DNA of 55,774 bases from Roseovarius sp. (GCA_029212365.1 JARGOC010000021.1:1-55774), one strand, 5' to 3'. Positions 1 through 9,772 are shown, counted from the stretch's first letter. Translations and numbers: made by a program. Notes: a model not told the origin generated them from the sequence alone.

Positions 1-3000
1 CAGGTGTTGCACTTCATGCAGGTGCCGTTGCGCACCAGCGTGTAGTTGCCGCAATCACCGCAGGCTTCGCCCTCATAGCCCTGCATCTTGGCCTTGGCGC
101 GGGCGTCCATTGCCACATTGCCCGAGGTTATCGCCGTGGTTGTGGTCATGCTGGCCGTCACGGTGCCTGTTGTGCCTGTGGCTGCCGTTTCGGGCACCAG
201 AGTTTCCAGCACGGCCACCGGATCAGCGGCGCTGTCCATGGCCAGCCCCCCCAGGGATTGCCCGCCGTTCAGCACCACCAGCTCCTGTGGCAGACGCTTG
301 CGCAGATACCCGGTGGAACTGATCTGCTTGAGCACCTCAAGCGAGCGGTTCGCCGCGACATCGGACATTTCCGAGATATTGCTGACGCCCTCTTCTTCGC
401 CGCGGCCCAGATCATCAAATGAGGCCCCCTCGGGTTTCACATGTGCCAGATCAGTGCGGTCCAGATAGGACACAGCCAGTTCGCGGAAGATGTAATCCAG
501 GATCGAGGTTGCATTCTTGATCGAGTCGTTGCCCTGCACCATGCCCGCAGGCTCAAACTTGGTGAAGGTGAACGCATCTACATATTCCTCAAGCGGCACG
601 CCGTATTGCAGACCCACCGAGATGGCGATGGCGAAGTTGTTCATCATCGCGCGAAAGCCAGCACCTTCCTTGTGCATGTCGATGAAAATCTCACCAAGGC
701 TACCGTCGGTATATTCGCCCGTGCGCAGATACACTTTGTGTCCACCCACGACGGCCTTTTGAGTATAGCCCTTGCGGCGCTCTGGCATCTTTTCACGGTG
801 GGATTTGATCACCTCTTTGACGATGATCTTCTCCACTACCTTCTCAGCGATCACCGCAGCTTTTTCCTGTGGAGTTCCGCTTTCCAGAATTTCGGCAGCG
901 TCGTCATCATCCTCGACCAGGGCAGAGGCCAGTGGCTGGCTGAGCTTGGAGCCGTCGCGGTAGAGCGCATTGGCTTTGACCCCCAGAGACCAGCTGAGTT
1001 CATAGGCTTTCTGGCAATCCTCAATCGAGGCGTCATTGGGCATGTTGATGGTTTTCGAAATCGCACCCGAGATGAACGACTGCGCCGCTGCCATCATGTA
1101 GATATGCGCATCTGTGCTCAGGAAACGCTTGCCCTTCTTGCCGCAGGGGTTGGCACAATCAAAGATATGATAGTGATCTTGCGACAGGTGAGGTGCACCC
1201 TCCAACGTCATGGTGCCGCAAACATGGTCATTGGCCGCGTCGATATCGGATTTAGAATAGCCAAGATGCGCCAGCAGATCAAAGGTTGGATCGCTCAGCT
1301 TGTCAGCAGGCAGGCCCAGCACATTCTGGCAGAACTCTTCGCCCAGCGTCCACTGATTGAACACAAAGCGGATATCAAAGGCACTGCCCAAGGCTGCGTC
1401 GATTTTGGACAACTCATTGGCCCCAAAACCATGCCCCGTCAGCGAGGTGTGATTGATCCCCGGCGCGTTGCCGATGGTGCCGTGGCCCACGGCATAGCTA
1501 ACGATCTCTTCGATCTGCGCCGAGCCATAGCCCAGCTTTTCCAAGGCGGCTGGCACCGATTGGTTGATGATCTTGAAATACCCGCCGCCGGCCAGTTTCT
1601 TGAACTTCACCAGCGCGAAGTCAGGTTCAATCCCGGTGGTGTCACAATCCATCACCAAACCGATGGTGCCCGTGGGGGCAATCACTGTGGATTGCGCATT
1701 GCGATAGCCGTGCTTTTCACCCAGCTTCAGGGCTTCGTCCCAGCTGGCCATCGCCAGATCAACCAGTCGGCTGTCGGGGCAATTGCTCAGATCCAGCGGC
1801 ACAGGTTTGATCGCCAGATCTTCATAGCCTTCGGTGGCGCCATAGGCCGCGTTGCGGTGGTTGCGCATAACACGCAGCATGTGATCCTTGTTGCGCTCAT
1901 AGCCTGCGAAAGGCCCCAGTTCTTTGGCCATTTCGGCGGATGTGGCATAGCTGACACCGGTCATGATGGCAGTGAGTGCACCACAGAGCGCACGGCCCTC
2001 AGCGCTGTCATAGCCATAGCCCATGTTCATCAACAGGCCGCCGATGTTGGCATAGCCCAGACCCAACGTGCGGAACTCATAGCTGAGCGTTGCGATCTCT
2101 TTTGACGGGAATTGCGCCATCATCACCGAGATTTCCAGCGTGATCGTCCACAACCGCGAGGCGTGCATATATGCCTCGGCGTCAAACTTATCGTCCTTGT
2201 AGAACTGCAACAGGTTCATCGACGCCAGGTTACAGGCGGTGTCATCCAGGAACATGTATTCCGAACAAGGGTTTGAGCCTCGGATCTCACCGTCTTCGGG
2301 GCAAGTGTGCCAGGCATTGACCGTGTCGTGATACTGAATACCGGGATCGGCACAGGCCCAGGCCGCATGGCCCACATCTTCCCACAGATCGCGGGCTTTG
2401 ATGGTCTTGGCCACCTTGCCATCCGTGCGGTTGATCAGCGCCCAATCGGCATCGTCTTTTACGGCCTTAAGGAAGGCATCGGTCACACGGATCGAATTGT
2501 TGGAATTCTGCCCCGAGACAGAGGCATAGGCCTCACTGTCCCAGTCGGTGTCATAGGTCGGGAACTCAATCGAGTCATAGCCCTGACGCGCATAATCCAG
2601 CACGCGCTTCACATAGGTCTCAGGGATTTGCACCTTCTTGGCCGAGCGGATAGCCGATTTCAGCTGCTCGTTCTTTTTGGGATCAACCGAATCCTCCGAG
2701 CTGCCATCCCAGGCACGGATCGCGCTGAAAATCTCGTTCAGGCGCTCTTCGTGCATTTTGGAGCCGGCCACGATGCTGGCGACTTTTTGCTCTTCTTTGA
2801 CCTTCCAGTTGATGAATTCCTGAATGTCTGGATGATCTGCGTCACAGATCACCATCTTGGCGGCGCGCCGTGTGGTCCCGCCTGATTTGATCGCGCCAGC
2901 GGCCCGGTCACCAATTTTCAAGAACCCCATCAAGCCCGAGGATTTACCACCACCTGACAGCGGCTCTTGGGCGGCGCGCAGGGAAGAAAAGTTTGTGCCG

Positions 3001-3671
3001 GTGCCTGAGCCGTATTTGAACAGGCGCGCCTCACGCACCCAAAGATCCATGATACCGCCCTCGCCCACCAGATCATCGGCGACCGACTGGATGAAACAGG
3101 CGTGTGGCTGGGGGTGCTCATACGCAGAGGTGGATTTGGTCAGCTCTTTGCTGGCGTGATCCACATAGTAGTGACCCTGACCAGGCCCATCAATGCCATA
3201 GGCCCAATGCAGGCCAGTGTTAAACCACTGCGGAGAATTCGGGGCGGCCATTTGCGCGGCCAGCATAAAACGCATTTCGTCAAAATAGGCGCGGGCGTCT
3301 TTTTCATTGGTGAAATAGCCGCCTTTCCAGCCCCAATAGCACCATGCACCTGCCAGACGGTCAAAAACCTGTTTGGCCGATGTCTCGCCACCCTTGGCAA
3401 CATCATCGCCATCCGGGGCCGAACGCCACAGGAACTCCGGCACGCCGTCTTCTTTGATTTTCTTCAATGACGCGGGCACACCGGCTTTGCGGAAATACTT
3501 CTGGGCGATCACATCCGATGCGACCTGGCTCCAGCTGGAGGGGACTTCGACTTCATCAAGGTGGAACACGGTGGTCCCATCGGGATTGCGAATCTCGGAA
3601 CTGGTGGTGATGAAATCCAGCTCTGCGTATGCGTCTTGACCTGCCTTGGTAAATTTTCGTTCGATTTTCAT
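1..3671 (-). CDS. nrdJ: Adenosylcobalamin-dependent (class II) ribonucleoside-diphosphate reductase, 3' end beyond window
   Basis: Reduces ribonucleotides to deoxyribonucleotides in the cytosol using an adenosylcobalamin radical, independent of oxygen. The minus frame is open from the ATG at 3671 to the window edge, giving about 1223 codons with no stop. Recognisable parts are the catalytic region around [12 protein letters not shown] (Asn, Cys and Glu of the N-x-C-x-E radical motif, near 2270), [15 protein letters not shown] further on, and a Cys-rich tail [19 protein letters not shown] at the edge, as expected for the redox-active C-terminus of NrdJ. Only a few residues appear to be missing. 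The gene is preceded by a long leader and an NrdR-like box. The long plus-strand frames across it are antisense shadows. Confidence 0.95.
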   Translation of the reverse strand, partial: MKIERKFTKAGQDAYAELDFITTSSEIRNPDGTTVFHLDEVEVPSSWSQVASDVIAQKYFRKAGVPASLKKIKEDGVPEFLWRSAPDGDDVAKGGETSAKQVFDRLAGAWCYWGWKGGYFTNEKDARAYFDEMRFMLAAQMAAPNSPQWFNTGLHWAYGIDGPGQGHYYVDHASKELTKSTSAYEHPQPHACFIQSVADDLVGEGGIMDLWVREARLFKYGSGTGTNFSSLRAAQEPLSGGGKSSGLMGFLKIGDRAAGAIKSGGTTRRAAKMVICDADHPDIQEFINWKVKEEQKVASIVAGSKMHEERLNEIFSAIRAWDGSSEDSVDPKKNEQLKSAIRSAKKVQIPETYVKRVLDYARQGYDSIEFPTYDTDWDSEAYASVSGQNSNNSIRVTDAFLKAVKDDADWALINRTDGKVAKTIKARDLWEDVGHAAWACADPGIQYHDTVNAWHTCPEDGEIRGSNPCSEYMFLDDTACNLASMNLLQFYKDDKFDAEAYMHASRLWTITLEISVMMAQFPSKEIATLSYEFRTLGLGYANIGGLLMNMGYGYDSAEGRALCGALTAIMTGVSYATSAEMAKELGPFAGYERNKDHMLRVMRNHRNAAYGATEGYEDLAIKPVPLDLSNCPDSRLVDLAMASWDEALKLGEKHGYRNAQSTVIAPTGTIGLVMDCDTTGIEPDFALVKFKKLAGGGYFKIINQSVPAALEKLGYGSAQIEEIVSYAVGHGTIGNAPGINHTSLTGHGFGANELSKIDAALGSAFDIRFVFNQWTLGEEFCQNVLGLPADKLSDPTFDLLAHLGYSKSDIDAANDHVCGTMTLEGAPHLSQDHYHIFDCANPCGKKGKRFLSTDAHIYMMAAAQSFISGAISKTINMPNDASIEDCQKAYELSWSLGVKANALYRDGSKLSQPLASALVEDDDDAAEILESGTPQEKAAVIAEKVVEKIIVKEVIKSHREKMPERRKGYTQKAVVGGHKVYLRTGEYTDGSLGEIFIDMHKEGAGFRAMMNNFAIAISVGLQYGVPLEEYVDAFTFTKFEPAGMVQGNDSIKNATSILDYIFRELAVSYLDRTDLAHVKPEGASFDDLGRGEEEGVSNISEMSDVAANRSLEVLKQISSTGYLRKRLPQELVVLNGGQSLGGLAMDSAADPVAVLETLVPETAATGTTGTVTASMTTTTAITSGNVAMDARAKAKMQGYEGEACGDCGNYTLVRNGTCMKCNT

Positions 3672-3812
3672 CTTATCGCTGCCCCTAAAATCAGCTGGTT
3701 AACATGTGCCCGTCATGGCGAGCTGGTTCTCAATTACGCGGCAAGCGACACCTTCTCCGAGACGCGCCGAAATATCGACGCGGGCGAAAATGAACCAGTA
3801 TTCTGGCTCTTT

Positions 3813-3832
3813 CCCCCTGGATGGCCTGGGGG
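3813..3832 (-). other. Hairpin in the nrdJ leader
   Basis: CCCCC and GGGGG arms enclose a T-T mismatch, a GG/CC step and a four-base loop. If transcription starts near the NrdR-like box, the hairpin lies about 40 nt downstream in a leader of roughly 200 nt. Its function is unknown. I looked for the B12 box of a cobalamin riboswitch in this leader and did not find one. Confidence 0.35.
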
Positions 3833-3873
3833 ATGTCTTGGTGTAGGGTATCTGTCCCTGCCTATCCGGCGCA

Positions 3874-3889
3874 CCACTATATGTTGTGG
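3874..3889 (-). promoter_or_regulatory. NrdR-like box upstream of nrdJ
   Basis: The 16-bp sequence CCACTATATGTTGTGG matches the NrdR consensus (acaCwAtATaTwGtgt) at 13 of 16 positions, including the conserved core. NrdR is the ATP/dATP-sensing repressor of ribonucleotide reductase genes. On the minus strand the site contains TATAGT, a possible -10, which would suit repression. NrdR usually binds two boxes; the best second candidate, near 3903-3918, is poor (about 8 of 16). The site is 203 bp upstream of the nrdJ start. Confidence 0.65.
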
Positions 3890-4262
3890 CTTGGTAGCCG
3901 ATCCACACAAACTGACGTATGAACCCCTAACGGGTCAACGATTATTTTATTCTTTTTTTCGCAAAAATCAGTTGACCAATGGCACATTTCCCAAACCGCT
4001 CAACTTTGCGTGATTCACGGCTAACCAGCCTACCCTACGTAACGTGGGAGTGGCGCTTGGGCCGGTTCACGCGAAACCCGTTTTATTCGGCTAAGTTAGT
4101 CAACACGCCTAAGTTGTCACCTCAACAGCGCGAAGCGGTTTCATGCACAATTGCCTGCCCCCTGCATTAATAAAGGTTAACGACAAAAGACATGCCGCAC
4201 AGATGCAACACTGGCATCCGCGCCCACATCAACCGCCCCGCAAAGCAGGCAGACTCAGACAA
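3890..4262. other. Intergenic stretch between nrdJ promoter and tRNA-Pro hairpin
   Basis: This AT-richer non-coding stretch includes a T-rich run near 3941-3959. Short frames exist in several directions, but none has a convincing ribosome binding site, codon bias or recognisable product. I see no RNA gene here. It probably holds the upstream part of the nrdJ promoter. Confidence 0.4.
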
Positions 4263-4289
4263 GCGCGCGGTGTGATGAACACCGCGCGC
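4263..4289 (-). terminator. Hairpin downstream of tRNA-Pro, likely terminator
   Basis: A perfect 11-bp stem (GCGCGCGGTGT with ACACCGCGCGC) has a five-base loop and starts 26 bp past the 3' end of the minus-strand tRNA. The stem is very stable, but the T-run is poor (TTGTCTG), so termination may be weak or Rho-assisted. Confidence 0.5.
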
Positions 4290-4314
4290 CTGACAGAATA
4301 CGTCTGTAGAAAAC

Positions 4315-4391
4315 TGGTCGGGGCGATAGGATTCGAACCTACGACCCCCTGTACCCAAAACAGGTGCGCTACCAAACTGCGCCACGCCCCG
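4315..4391 (-). tRNA. tRNA-Pro (anticodon TGG)
   Basis: The 77-nt gene, with the CCA end encoded, folds as a standard cloverleaf. The acceptor stem is CGGGGCG/CGCCCCG, the D-arm carries AGTTTGGTAG, the anticodon stem CCTGT/ACAGG encloses the loop TTTGGGT (anticodon TGG), and the T-arm has GGTTCGAATCC. It decodes CCA and probably other CCN proline codons. Confidence 0.97.
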
Positions 4392-4487
4392 GACCGTGCG
4401 CCCCTGTTAATGGTGATTTGCGGGATTGAAAAGCCCCTGTATCGGGATTTTCGCACGGGGCGTCACACATCGGCCAAAAAAAGCAAT

Positions 4488-4985
4488 TCAGCAGGGCCAG
4501 GCCGCTTTGGCCGCATCAAACGCCGGGTGGCGCATTTGTGATCCCTCAACAATACCCAACTGCTCTGCCAGACCTCCATTGATTTCCAGCACGACCAGAA
4601 TATTGTCACCGCCCATGATAGGCCGCTCATCATGGGGTATGGCGTTTTGATGGACTTTCATCACCGTGCCAGTTTCATCCATGAACACCATATCCAGCGG
4701 AATCAGGGTGTTTTTCATCCAAAACCCCACCTGGCGCGCAAACGGATAGACAAACAACATACCCGATGCGCGCGGCATCGTTTCGACGTGCATCAACCCC
4801 TGCGCGCGAGAGGCCGCATCATCCGCCACTTCGACAGAGAATCTGGCCTGCCCCCAATCGCCGCGCAACAGCACCTGATCATCACGGCACTCGCCCGCCC
4901 AAAGCGGTAGCGCCGTCAGAATCGAAAATACCGTTAAAATGAACCCTGTTGGGCTCAGTCGGGAGATTTGATCGCGCTTTCCCAT
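4488..4985 (-). CDS. DUF192 family exported protein
   Basis: A 165-residue protein with an N-terminal hydrophobic signal segment (about residues 12-30, ending near WAG) followed by one DUF192 domain: EVADDAASRAQGLMHVETMP, GMLFVYPFARQVGFWMKNTLIPLDMVFMD, then EINGGLAEQLGI. The biochemical role of the family is not settled; export to the periplasm is inferred from the signal. The ATG at 4985 has GAGG seven bases upstream. A GTG two codons earlier (4991) is an alternative. The gene overlaps the end of the upstream cold-shock gene by about 31 bp, implying cotranscription and probably translational coupling. Confidence 0.85.
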   Translation of the reverse strand: MGKRDQISRLSPTGFILTVFSILTALPLWAGECRDDQVLLRGDWGQARFSVEVADDAASRAQGLMHVETMPRASGMLFVYPFARQVGFWMKNTLIPLDMVFMDETGTVMKVHQNAIPHDERPIMGGDNILVVLEINGGLAEQLGIVEGSQMRHPAFDAAKAAWPC

Positions 4986-5488
4986 CCACACACCTCGGTT
5001 GCCATACGGCCACGTTTGCCATCAATCACACGAATAGCGAGCGCTTCACCAGGTTGCAAATCAGCCAGGCCCGACCGGCGCAACACTTCGATATGCACAA
5101 ACACATCCTCATCGTTGCCAAAGGTATTGGCAAAGCCAAACCCCTTGCCCTTGTCAAACCACTTCACCCGGGCCGGAACCAGTTGCGCGGCTTTGATTAA
5201 CTCGGGATCAATATCATCGAAATCCGACAGCCCCATGAGGGTGCTCTCTTCGGGCGGGTGGATGGCATGCACCTCGACCGCCTGGCTACCACGATCGGTG
5301 TCCTGGACTTCAATTTCAACGCCGGCATTGTCGGCAACTGAGCTTTGCCCGAAATTGCGCAGCACATTAGCATGAAGCAAAATGTCGGGGCCGCCGTCAT
5401 CAGAAATGACAAATCCGAACCCCTTAACAGGATCGAACCATTTCACACGTCCATTGACGCGGCGTATTGGTGTATCTGTATCTGTCAC
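4955..5488 (-). CDS. Cold-shock protein with two CSD domains
   Basis: A 177-residue protein with two cold-shock (OB-fold, single-strand nucleic acid binding) domains. The first, residues 10-75, has GRVKWFDPVKGFGFVISDDGGPDILLHANVL. The second, about 105-170, has ARVKWFDKGKGFGFANTFGNDEDVFVHIEVL. Both keep the RNP1-like KGFGF aromatic core; a 30-residue acidic linker joins them. The length fits the alphaproteobacterial two-domain form rather than the roughly 70-residue single-domain CspA. The start is a GTG at 5488 with TAGGA just upstream; the overlapping ATG at 5490 is out of frame and stops at once. It likely acts as an RNA chaperone. Confidence 0.93.
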   Translation of the reverse strand: MTDTDTPIRRVNGRVKWFDPVKGFGFVISDDGGPDILLHANVLRNFGQSSVADNAGVEIEVQDTDRGSQAVEVHAIHPPEESTLMGLSDFDDIDPELIKAAQLVPARVKWFDKGKGFGFANTFGNDEDVFVHIEVLRRSGLADLQPGEALAIRVIDGKRGRMATEVCGWESAIKSPD

Positions 5489-5610
5489 ATCGTCCTACCG
5501 TCCGGTCCCATCCCTAAGACCTGTGTAAATCTTTGCGCGTATTAACCACGAGGTGCAAGGGCATTTTTTGGGTTTGCATTCAGCCAGTTGCATTTTACGT
5601 CACGTGAACG

Positions 5611-6216
5611 TCAAGGGTTAAGTCGGGTGATTTCCCATGCGTTATCAGGCATTTCGCGGCGCCAGACGAACCTGTCGTGCAAGCGATATGCCCCATCCGC
5701 CCAAAATTCGATTTCAATTGGCGTTAATTTAAATCCACCCCAATGCGCCGGCCTCGCGGGGTTCAGCCCATTTTGGGCGGTGACCTTCGCCAGTTTCGCC
5801 ATAAACGCCGCGCGTGATTCCAACGGCTGCGATTGATCAGACGTAATCGCGCCCAAGCGGCTTTTGAGAGCGCGCGACGCGAAATACGCATCAGCCTGTG
5901 CGCCCTCAACGCGGGTGATCGTACCGCGCACCCGCAATTGGCGGCGCAGTGATTTCCAATGCAACACAATTGCCGCCTTGGCATTGCCCGCCAGTTCCTG
6001 CCCCTTGGCCGACCCATAGTTGGTGTAAAACACGAACCCGTCGTCCTCGATCTCTTTGAGCAGGACCATGCGCACATTGGGCATGCCAGATGTATCTACT
6101 GTCGACAGCGCCATGGCATTGGGGTCATTTGGCTCGCTATCTTCGGCCTCGCCCAACCAGCGGCGGGCGATCTTAAAGGGGGTATCCCCTGCAAAAAGTC
6201 CATCTCGTTCGCTCAT
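5611..6216 (-). CDS. pdxH: Pyridoxamine 5'-phosphate oxidase
   Basis: A 201-residue FMN enzyme that oxidises pyridoxamine/pyridoxine 5'-phosphate to pyridoxal 5'-phosphate in the final or salvage step of vitamin B6 synthesis. Family signatures are [30 protein letters not shown] (FMN binding), [30 protein letters not shown], and the C-terminal [16 protein letters not shown] containing the substrate-contacting R-x-H-D-R. The length is slightly shorter than E. coli PdxH (218), mainly at the N-terminus. It is divergent from fabI and separated from the cold-shock gene by about 120 bp. Confidence 0.96.
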   Translation of the reverse strand: MSERDGLFAGDTPFKIARRWLGEAEDSEPNDPNAMALSTVDTSGMPNVRMVLLKEIEDDGFVFYTNYGSAKGQELAGNAKAAIVLHWKSLRRQLRVRGTITRVEGAQADAYFASRALKSRLGAITSDQSQPLESRAAFMAKLAKVTAQNGLNPARPAHWGGFKLTPIEIEFWADGAYRLHDRFVWRREMPDNAWEITRLNP

Positions 6217-6437
6217 TTGATCTGTCCATGCCCAAATTTAGGATCGCGCCCATTTCAATGACTGCGAAAATAGCGCTTTGCAACCAATAACTGGGTCAGA
6301 CGCACAAGACGACCAAGACCCTTGATTTTTGTAGAACACTGACTTTGACCGCCCCTTGATGCAACCGGGCCTATCGCCTAAAGGTTTGGGAGCTGAAGTA
6401 AATTCAGTACAACAGAAGTCGGGACGGGGGCCGGGAG

Positions 6438-7259
6438 ATGTCAAATCAACTGATGGCGGGCAAGCGAGGGCTGATCATGGGCCTCGCCAATGACAAATCA
6501 ATTGCGTGGGGCATTGCCAAGGCTTGCGCTGATGCGGGTGCGCAAATGGCGTTCACTTACATGGGGGATGCGTTCAAGAAACGAGTCGTCCCACTGGCCG
6601 AGCAACTGGGCGTTGAGATGCTGATTGATTGCGATGTGGGCGATCCTGTCTCCATTGATGCCGCCTTCGCCGAGATCGAAGCCAAATGGGGCAAGATTGA
6701 TTTTCTGGTCCACGCCATCGGCTTTTCCGACAAAAACGAGCTGCGCGGCCGTTATGTGGACACCAGCCGCGACAATTTTCTGATGACGATGGATATTTCC
6801 GTCTATTCCTTCACCGCCGTTGCACAGCGGGCCGAGAAGATCATGAATGAAGGTGGCTCGATGTTGACGCTCACCTATTATGGCGCTGAACAGGTAATGC
6901 CGCATTACAATGTGATGGGTGTCGCCAAGGCCGCATTGGAGGCCAGCGTAAAATACATGGCCGAGGATCTGGGCAAGGATGGCATCCGTGTGAATGCCAT
7001 TTCCGCCGGCCCGATCAAGACACTGGCCGCTTCGGGCATCGGCGATTTCCGCTATATCCTGAAGTGGAACGAGCTGAACTCGCCCTTGCGCCGCAATGTA
7101 ACGATTGATGATGTCGGCAAGTCTGCACTGTATCTGCTGTCTGATCTGGGCAGCGGCGTGACAGGTGAAAACCTGCATGTTGATGCGGGCTATCACGTTG
7201 TGGGGATGAAGGCCGTGGATGCGCCCGATATTGATGTGGTCACTGGCCGCAAAGATTAG
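6438..7259 (+). CDS. fabI: Enoyl-[acyl-carrier-protein] reductase (NADH)
   Basis: Reduces trans-2-enoyl-ACP in the last step of each fatty acid elongation cycle. The 273-residue short-chain dehydrogenase-like protein has the FabI-type Rossmann start GKRGLIMGLANDKSIAWGIA and the HAIGFSDKNELRGRYVDTSRDNF region. The catalytic Tyr-x6-Lys lies in PHYNVMGVAK, followed by the substrate-loop sequence GPIKTLAASGI. A GGGAG Shine-Dalgarno precedes the ATG. A LysE-type gene starts 4 bp after its stop, so the two are probably cotranscribed. Confidence 0.96.
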   Translation: MSNQLMAGKRGLIMGLANDKSIAWGIAKACADAGAQMAFTYMGDAFKKRVVPLAEQLGVEMLIDCDVGDPVSIDAAFAEIEAKWGKIDFLVHAIGFSDKNELRGRYVDTSRDNFLMTMDISVYSFTAVAQRAEKIMNEGGSMLTLTYYGAEQVMPHYNVMGVAKAALEASVKYMAEDLGKDGIRVNAISAGPIKTLAASGIGDFRYILKWNELNSPLRRNVTIDDVGKSALYLLSDLGSGVTGENLHVDAGYHVVGMKAVDAPDIDVVTGRKD

Positions 7260-7263
7260 AGCG

Positions 7264-7869
7264 ATGGAAACCGCTCATTTCATTGCCTTCAATCTGACGC
7301 TGCTCGCGGCACTGATTAGCCCAGGCCCAGCCATGCTCTGGGCATTGCGCACCACCTTAACACAGGGGCGCACCGCAGGCGTGTTGACCGGTGTTGGGTT
7401 GGCCATCGCCGCGGCACTTTGGACAGCGGCGGCATTGCTGGGTCTTGATCTGATCTTTCGTGCGTTTCCATGGGCCTATTTCACGCTCAAGCTTATCGGC
7501 GCGGGCTATCTGATGTATCTGGCGATCACCATTTGGCGCTCGGCGCACAGGCCGGTACGCCCTGCCGACACCACAACCGGGCGCAGTGCATTTCTGAACG
7601 GCCTGCTGGTGAACCTGTCCAACCCAAAATCGGTGCTGTTTGCCTCAGCCGTGCTGGTGGTGATCTTTCCGCGTGATATGGGCCTTGGCGCCAAGGCGCT
7701 GATTGTGGGCAACCATCTTGCGGTCGAGATTGTCGCCTATGGGCTGTTTGCCATGGTGTTGTCCACCCGCCCTGCCCGCGATGGCTATCTGCGCCTGAAA
7801 CCAGTGTTTGACAGGATTGCCGCCTTGGTCCTTGGCTGTTTGGGATTGCGTTTGCTGATTACGCGGTAG
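7264..7869 (+). CDS. LysE/RhtB family amino acid exporter
   Basis: A 201-residue inner membrane protein with about six hydrophobic segments. It begins METAHFIAFNLTLLAALISPGPAMLWALRTTLTQGRTAGVLTG, matching the start of LysE/RhtB exporters, and has the mid-protein NPKSVLFASAVLVV motif. Substrates in the family include basic or branched amino acids and homoserine lactone; the substrate here cannot be told from sequence. The ATG at 7264 lies 4 bp after the fabI stop; an upstream in-frame ATG inside fabI is less likely because homology begins at METAHF. Confidence 0.88.
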   Translation: METAHFIAFNLTLLAALISPGPAMLWALRTTLTQGRTAGVLTGVGLAIAAALWTAAALLGLDLIFRAFPWAYFTLKLIGAGYLMYLAITIWRSAHRPVRPADTTTGRSAFLNGLLVNLSNPKSVLFASAVLVVIFPRDMGLGAKALIVGNHLAVEIVAYGLFAMVLSTRPARDGYLRLKPVFDRIAALVLGCLGLRLLITR

Positions 7870-7947
7870 CCGCTTTGACCAGCACTTCCACTTGAACCGC
7901 ACCGCCTGATGCGCAAAACATAGACACCACCCAAAAGGAGCCACACC

Positions 7948-8448
7948 ATGTCTGACCGCCTGCCCCATGAAAAAGGTTTTCACGTCAGCTGGGATCAGTT
8001 GCACCGCGATGCGCGCGCTCTGGCCTGGCGGCTGGATGGCAAAGGCCCCGATGGTGGAGAATGGAAAGCCGTCGTGGCAATCACCCGTGGCGGCATGGCC
8101 CCCGCCATGATCGTGGCGCGTGAGCTGGACATTCGCATGGTCGATACGATCAGCGTGAAATCCTATAATAATCAGACTCAAAGCGACCCCAAGGTGATCA
8201 AATCCCCGGATATGGATCTGGTGGGCGATGGCACTGGCGTGTTGGTGGTTGATGATCTGGTGGACACAGGGCGCACGTTGGATGTGGTGCTCAAATGCAT
8301 GCCCAAGGCCCATATTGCCACGGTTTATGCCAAACCGATGGGGCGTGACCGGGTAAAAACCTTCGTCACCGAAGTCAGCCAGGACACCTGGATTTTCTTT
8401 CCTTGGGATATGGCCCTGCAATATGTCGAACCTTATCGCGGTACTTGA
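7948..8448 (+). CDS. gpt: Xanthine (guanine) phosphoribosyltransferase
   Basis: A 166-residue type I phosphoribosyltransferase that salvages xanthine/guanine to the nucleotide with PRPP. The PRPP-binding loop is [13 protein letters not shown] (about residues 94-106). [19 protein letters not shown] is the pyrophosphate-binding loop, and the C-terminal region DTWIFFPWD provides base contacts. Length and order match Gpt rather than Hpt. AAAGGAG lies 9 bases before the ATG. A perfect 20-bp palindrome follows about 25 bp after the stop. Confidence 0.9.
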   Translation: MSDRLPHEKGFHVSWDQLHRDARALAWRLDGKGPDGGEWKAVVAITRGGMAPAMIVARELDIRMVDTISVKSYNNQTQSDPKVIKSPDMDLVGDGTGVLVVDDLVDTGRTLDVVLKCMPKAHIATVYAKPMGRDRVKTFVTEVSQDTWIFFPWDMALQYVEPYRGT

Positions 8449-8472
8449 GTGCAAACATATGATACAGCTATA

Positions 8473-8492
8473 GAAAATTCGCGCGAATTTTC
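8473..8492. repeat. Perfect 20-bp palindrome between gpt and the aminotransferase gene
   Basis: GAAAATTCGC is followed directly by its reverse complement with no spacer. It is 24 bp after the gpt stop and 30 bp before the next start. With no unpaired loop it is a poor terminator hairpin and a better protein-binding site or dispersed palindromic element. A partial version (GCGCGAATTTT) occurs in front of the LysR gene near 37774-37784. Confidence 0.6.
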
Positions 8493-8522
8493 TCGGGACC
8501 GCCGCGACATTGGAAAAGCGAC

Positions 8523-9725
8523 ATGACCCAATCACGCACCCAATCCACCTTTGCCCCGCCGGTGATGGAAGCACGCCGCTGGTTGGAGGGTGTCACCTTC
8601 CCGCCCAATCGCCCGTTGATCAACGTCAGCCAAGCCGCCCCGGTTGAACCCCCACCGGAATCATTGCGCCGGGTGATTGCCGATGTTGCCCTCACCAAAC
8701 CCGAAGCACATCTTTATGGCCCCGTCATGGGCTTGCCTGAGTTGCGCACTGAAGTGGCCAACCAATGGACACTGGCATATGGCGGTGCCGTCAGCCCGGA
8801 TAATGTTGCCATCACCTCGGGTTGCAATCAGGCGTTTTGCGCCACGATGATGGCTTTGGGCAATGAAGGGGACGAGGTGATCCTGCCCACGCCTTGGTAT
8901 TTCAATCACAAAATGTGGTTGGATATGAATGGCTTGCACTGCGTTCCTCTGGCAGTCGGCGGCGATATGTGGCCCAGCCCGCAAGAGGCAGAGGCGCGCA
9001 TCACCCCGCGCACCCGCGCGATCGTTCTGGTCAGCCCCAACAACCCCTGCGGCGTGGAATACCCCTCCAGCCTGCTGCGCGCTTTTTATGATCTGGCGCA
9101 GCGCCATGGCATTGCCTTGGTGGTTGATGAAACCTACCGCAATTTTGATGCACGCACAGGGCCAGCGCATGACCTTTTTAGTGATCCTGACTGGGGCAAT
9201 ACGTTGGTCCAGTTATATTCTTTTTCCAAGGCTTACCGTCTGACGGGGCACCGGGTGGGGGCCATGGTCGCCTCGCCTGCCCGGCTGGCCGAAGCCGAGA
9301 AATTCCTCGACACGGTCACGATCTGCCCCAATCAGCTGGGCCAGCACGCCGCCCTTTGGGGCATGCAGAACCTTGGTCAATGGCTGGCTGGGGAACGTGC
9401 TGAAATCCTCGACCGCCGTGCTGCGATCACAGACAACATGCCACAGCTGACCGCTCAGGGCTGGCAATTGCTGGGCAATGGCGCCTATTTCGCGTATCTG
9501 CGCCATCCATTTGTGATGCCGTCAAACGAACTGGCCCAGAAACTTGTCACCGAAGCAGGCATTCTGCTGCTGCCCGGCACAATGTTTCGCCCCGAGGATG
9601 ACCCCGCGGGCGCACGCGAAGTGCGGCTGGCTTTTGCCAATGTGAACCGCGCTGAAATTGGCCAGTTGTTCCAGCGCCTCAGCGCGCTCAGCTGGCCTCT
9701 TGCCCCCACCGAACGCACAGCGTAG
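8523..9725 (+). CDS. Class I/II pyridoxal-phosphate aminotransferase
   Basis: A 400-residue fold-type I PLP enzyme. Landmarks are HLYGPVMGLPELRTEVA, ITSGCNQAFCATMMALGNEGDEVILPTPWYFNHKMW, VSPNNPCGVEYP, VVDETYRNFD (the Asp that contacts the PLP ring), and SFSKAYRLTGHRVG with the Schiff-base lysine. Enzymes of this type transaminate amino acids with 2-oxo acids; the exact substrate cannot be assigned. It stands between gpt and the PpiD-like gene with no diagnostic neighbour. No strong Shine-Dalgarno is visible at the ATG (GGAAAAG). Confidence 0.88.
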   Translation: MTQSRTQSTFAPPVMEARRWLEGVTFPPNRPLINVSQAAPVEPPPESLRRVIADVALTKPEAHLYGPVMGLPELRTEVANQWTLAYGGAVSPDNVAITSGCNQAFCATMMALGNEGDEVILPTPWYFNHKMWLDMNGLHCVPLAVGGDMWPSPQEAEARITPRTRAIVLVSPNNPCGVEYPSSLLRAFYDLAQRHGIALVVDETYRNFDARTGPAHDLFSDPDWGNTLVQLYSFSKAYRLTGHRVGAMVASPARLAEAEKFLDTVTICPNQLGQHAALWGMQNLGQWLAGERAEILDRRAAITDNMPQLTAQGWQLLGNGAYFAYLRHPFVMPSNELAQKLVTEAGILLLPGTMFRPEDDPAGAREVRLAFANVNRAEIGQLFQRLSALSWPLAPTERTA

Positions 9726-9772
9726 ACATTCGCCCAGAAACGCCAACAAACAAACCACCGGGGAGCCCAGAC

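Noticed and set aside
441..2105. 554-codon plus-strand frame
   Set aside because: It runs antisense to nrdJ, whose protein is clearly recognisable on the minus strand; the plus frame has no domain and its composition is that of an antisense shadow of GC-rich coding DNA.
3699..3908. 69-codon minus-strand frame in the nrdJ leader
   Set aside because: It starts upstream of the NrdR-like box and would contain the promoter; no ribosome binding site. Treated as leader and promoter DNA.
3672..3908. Cobalamin riboswitch before nrdJ
   Set aside because: Searched by eye for the B12 box and the CCACTG-type core on the minus strand; neither was found.
7645..8574. 309-codon minus-strand frame
   Set aside because: Antisense to the LysE-type and gpt genes and crosses the intergenic palindrome; shadow of real genes.
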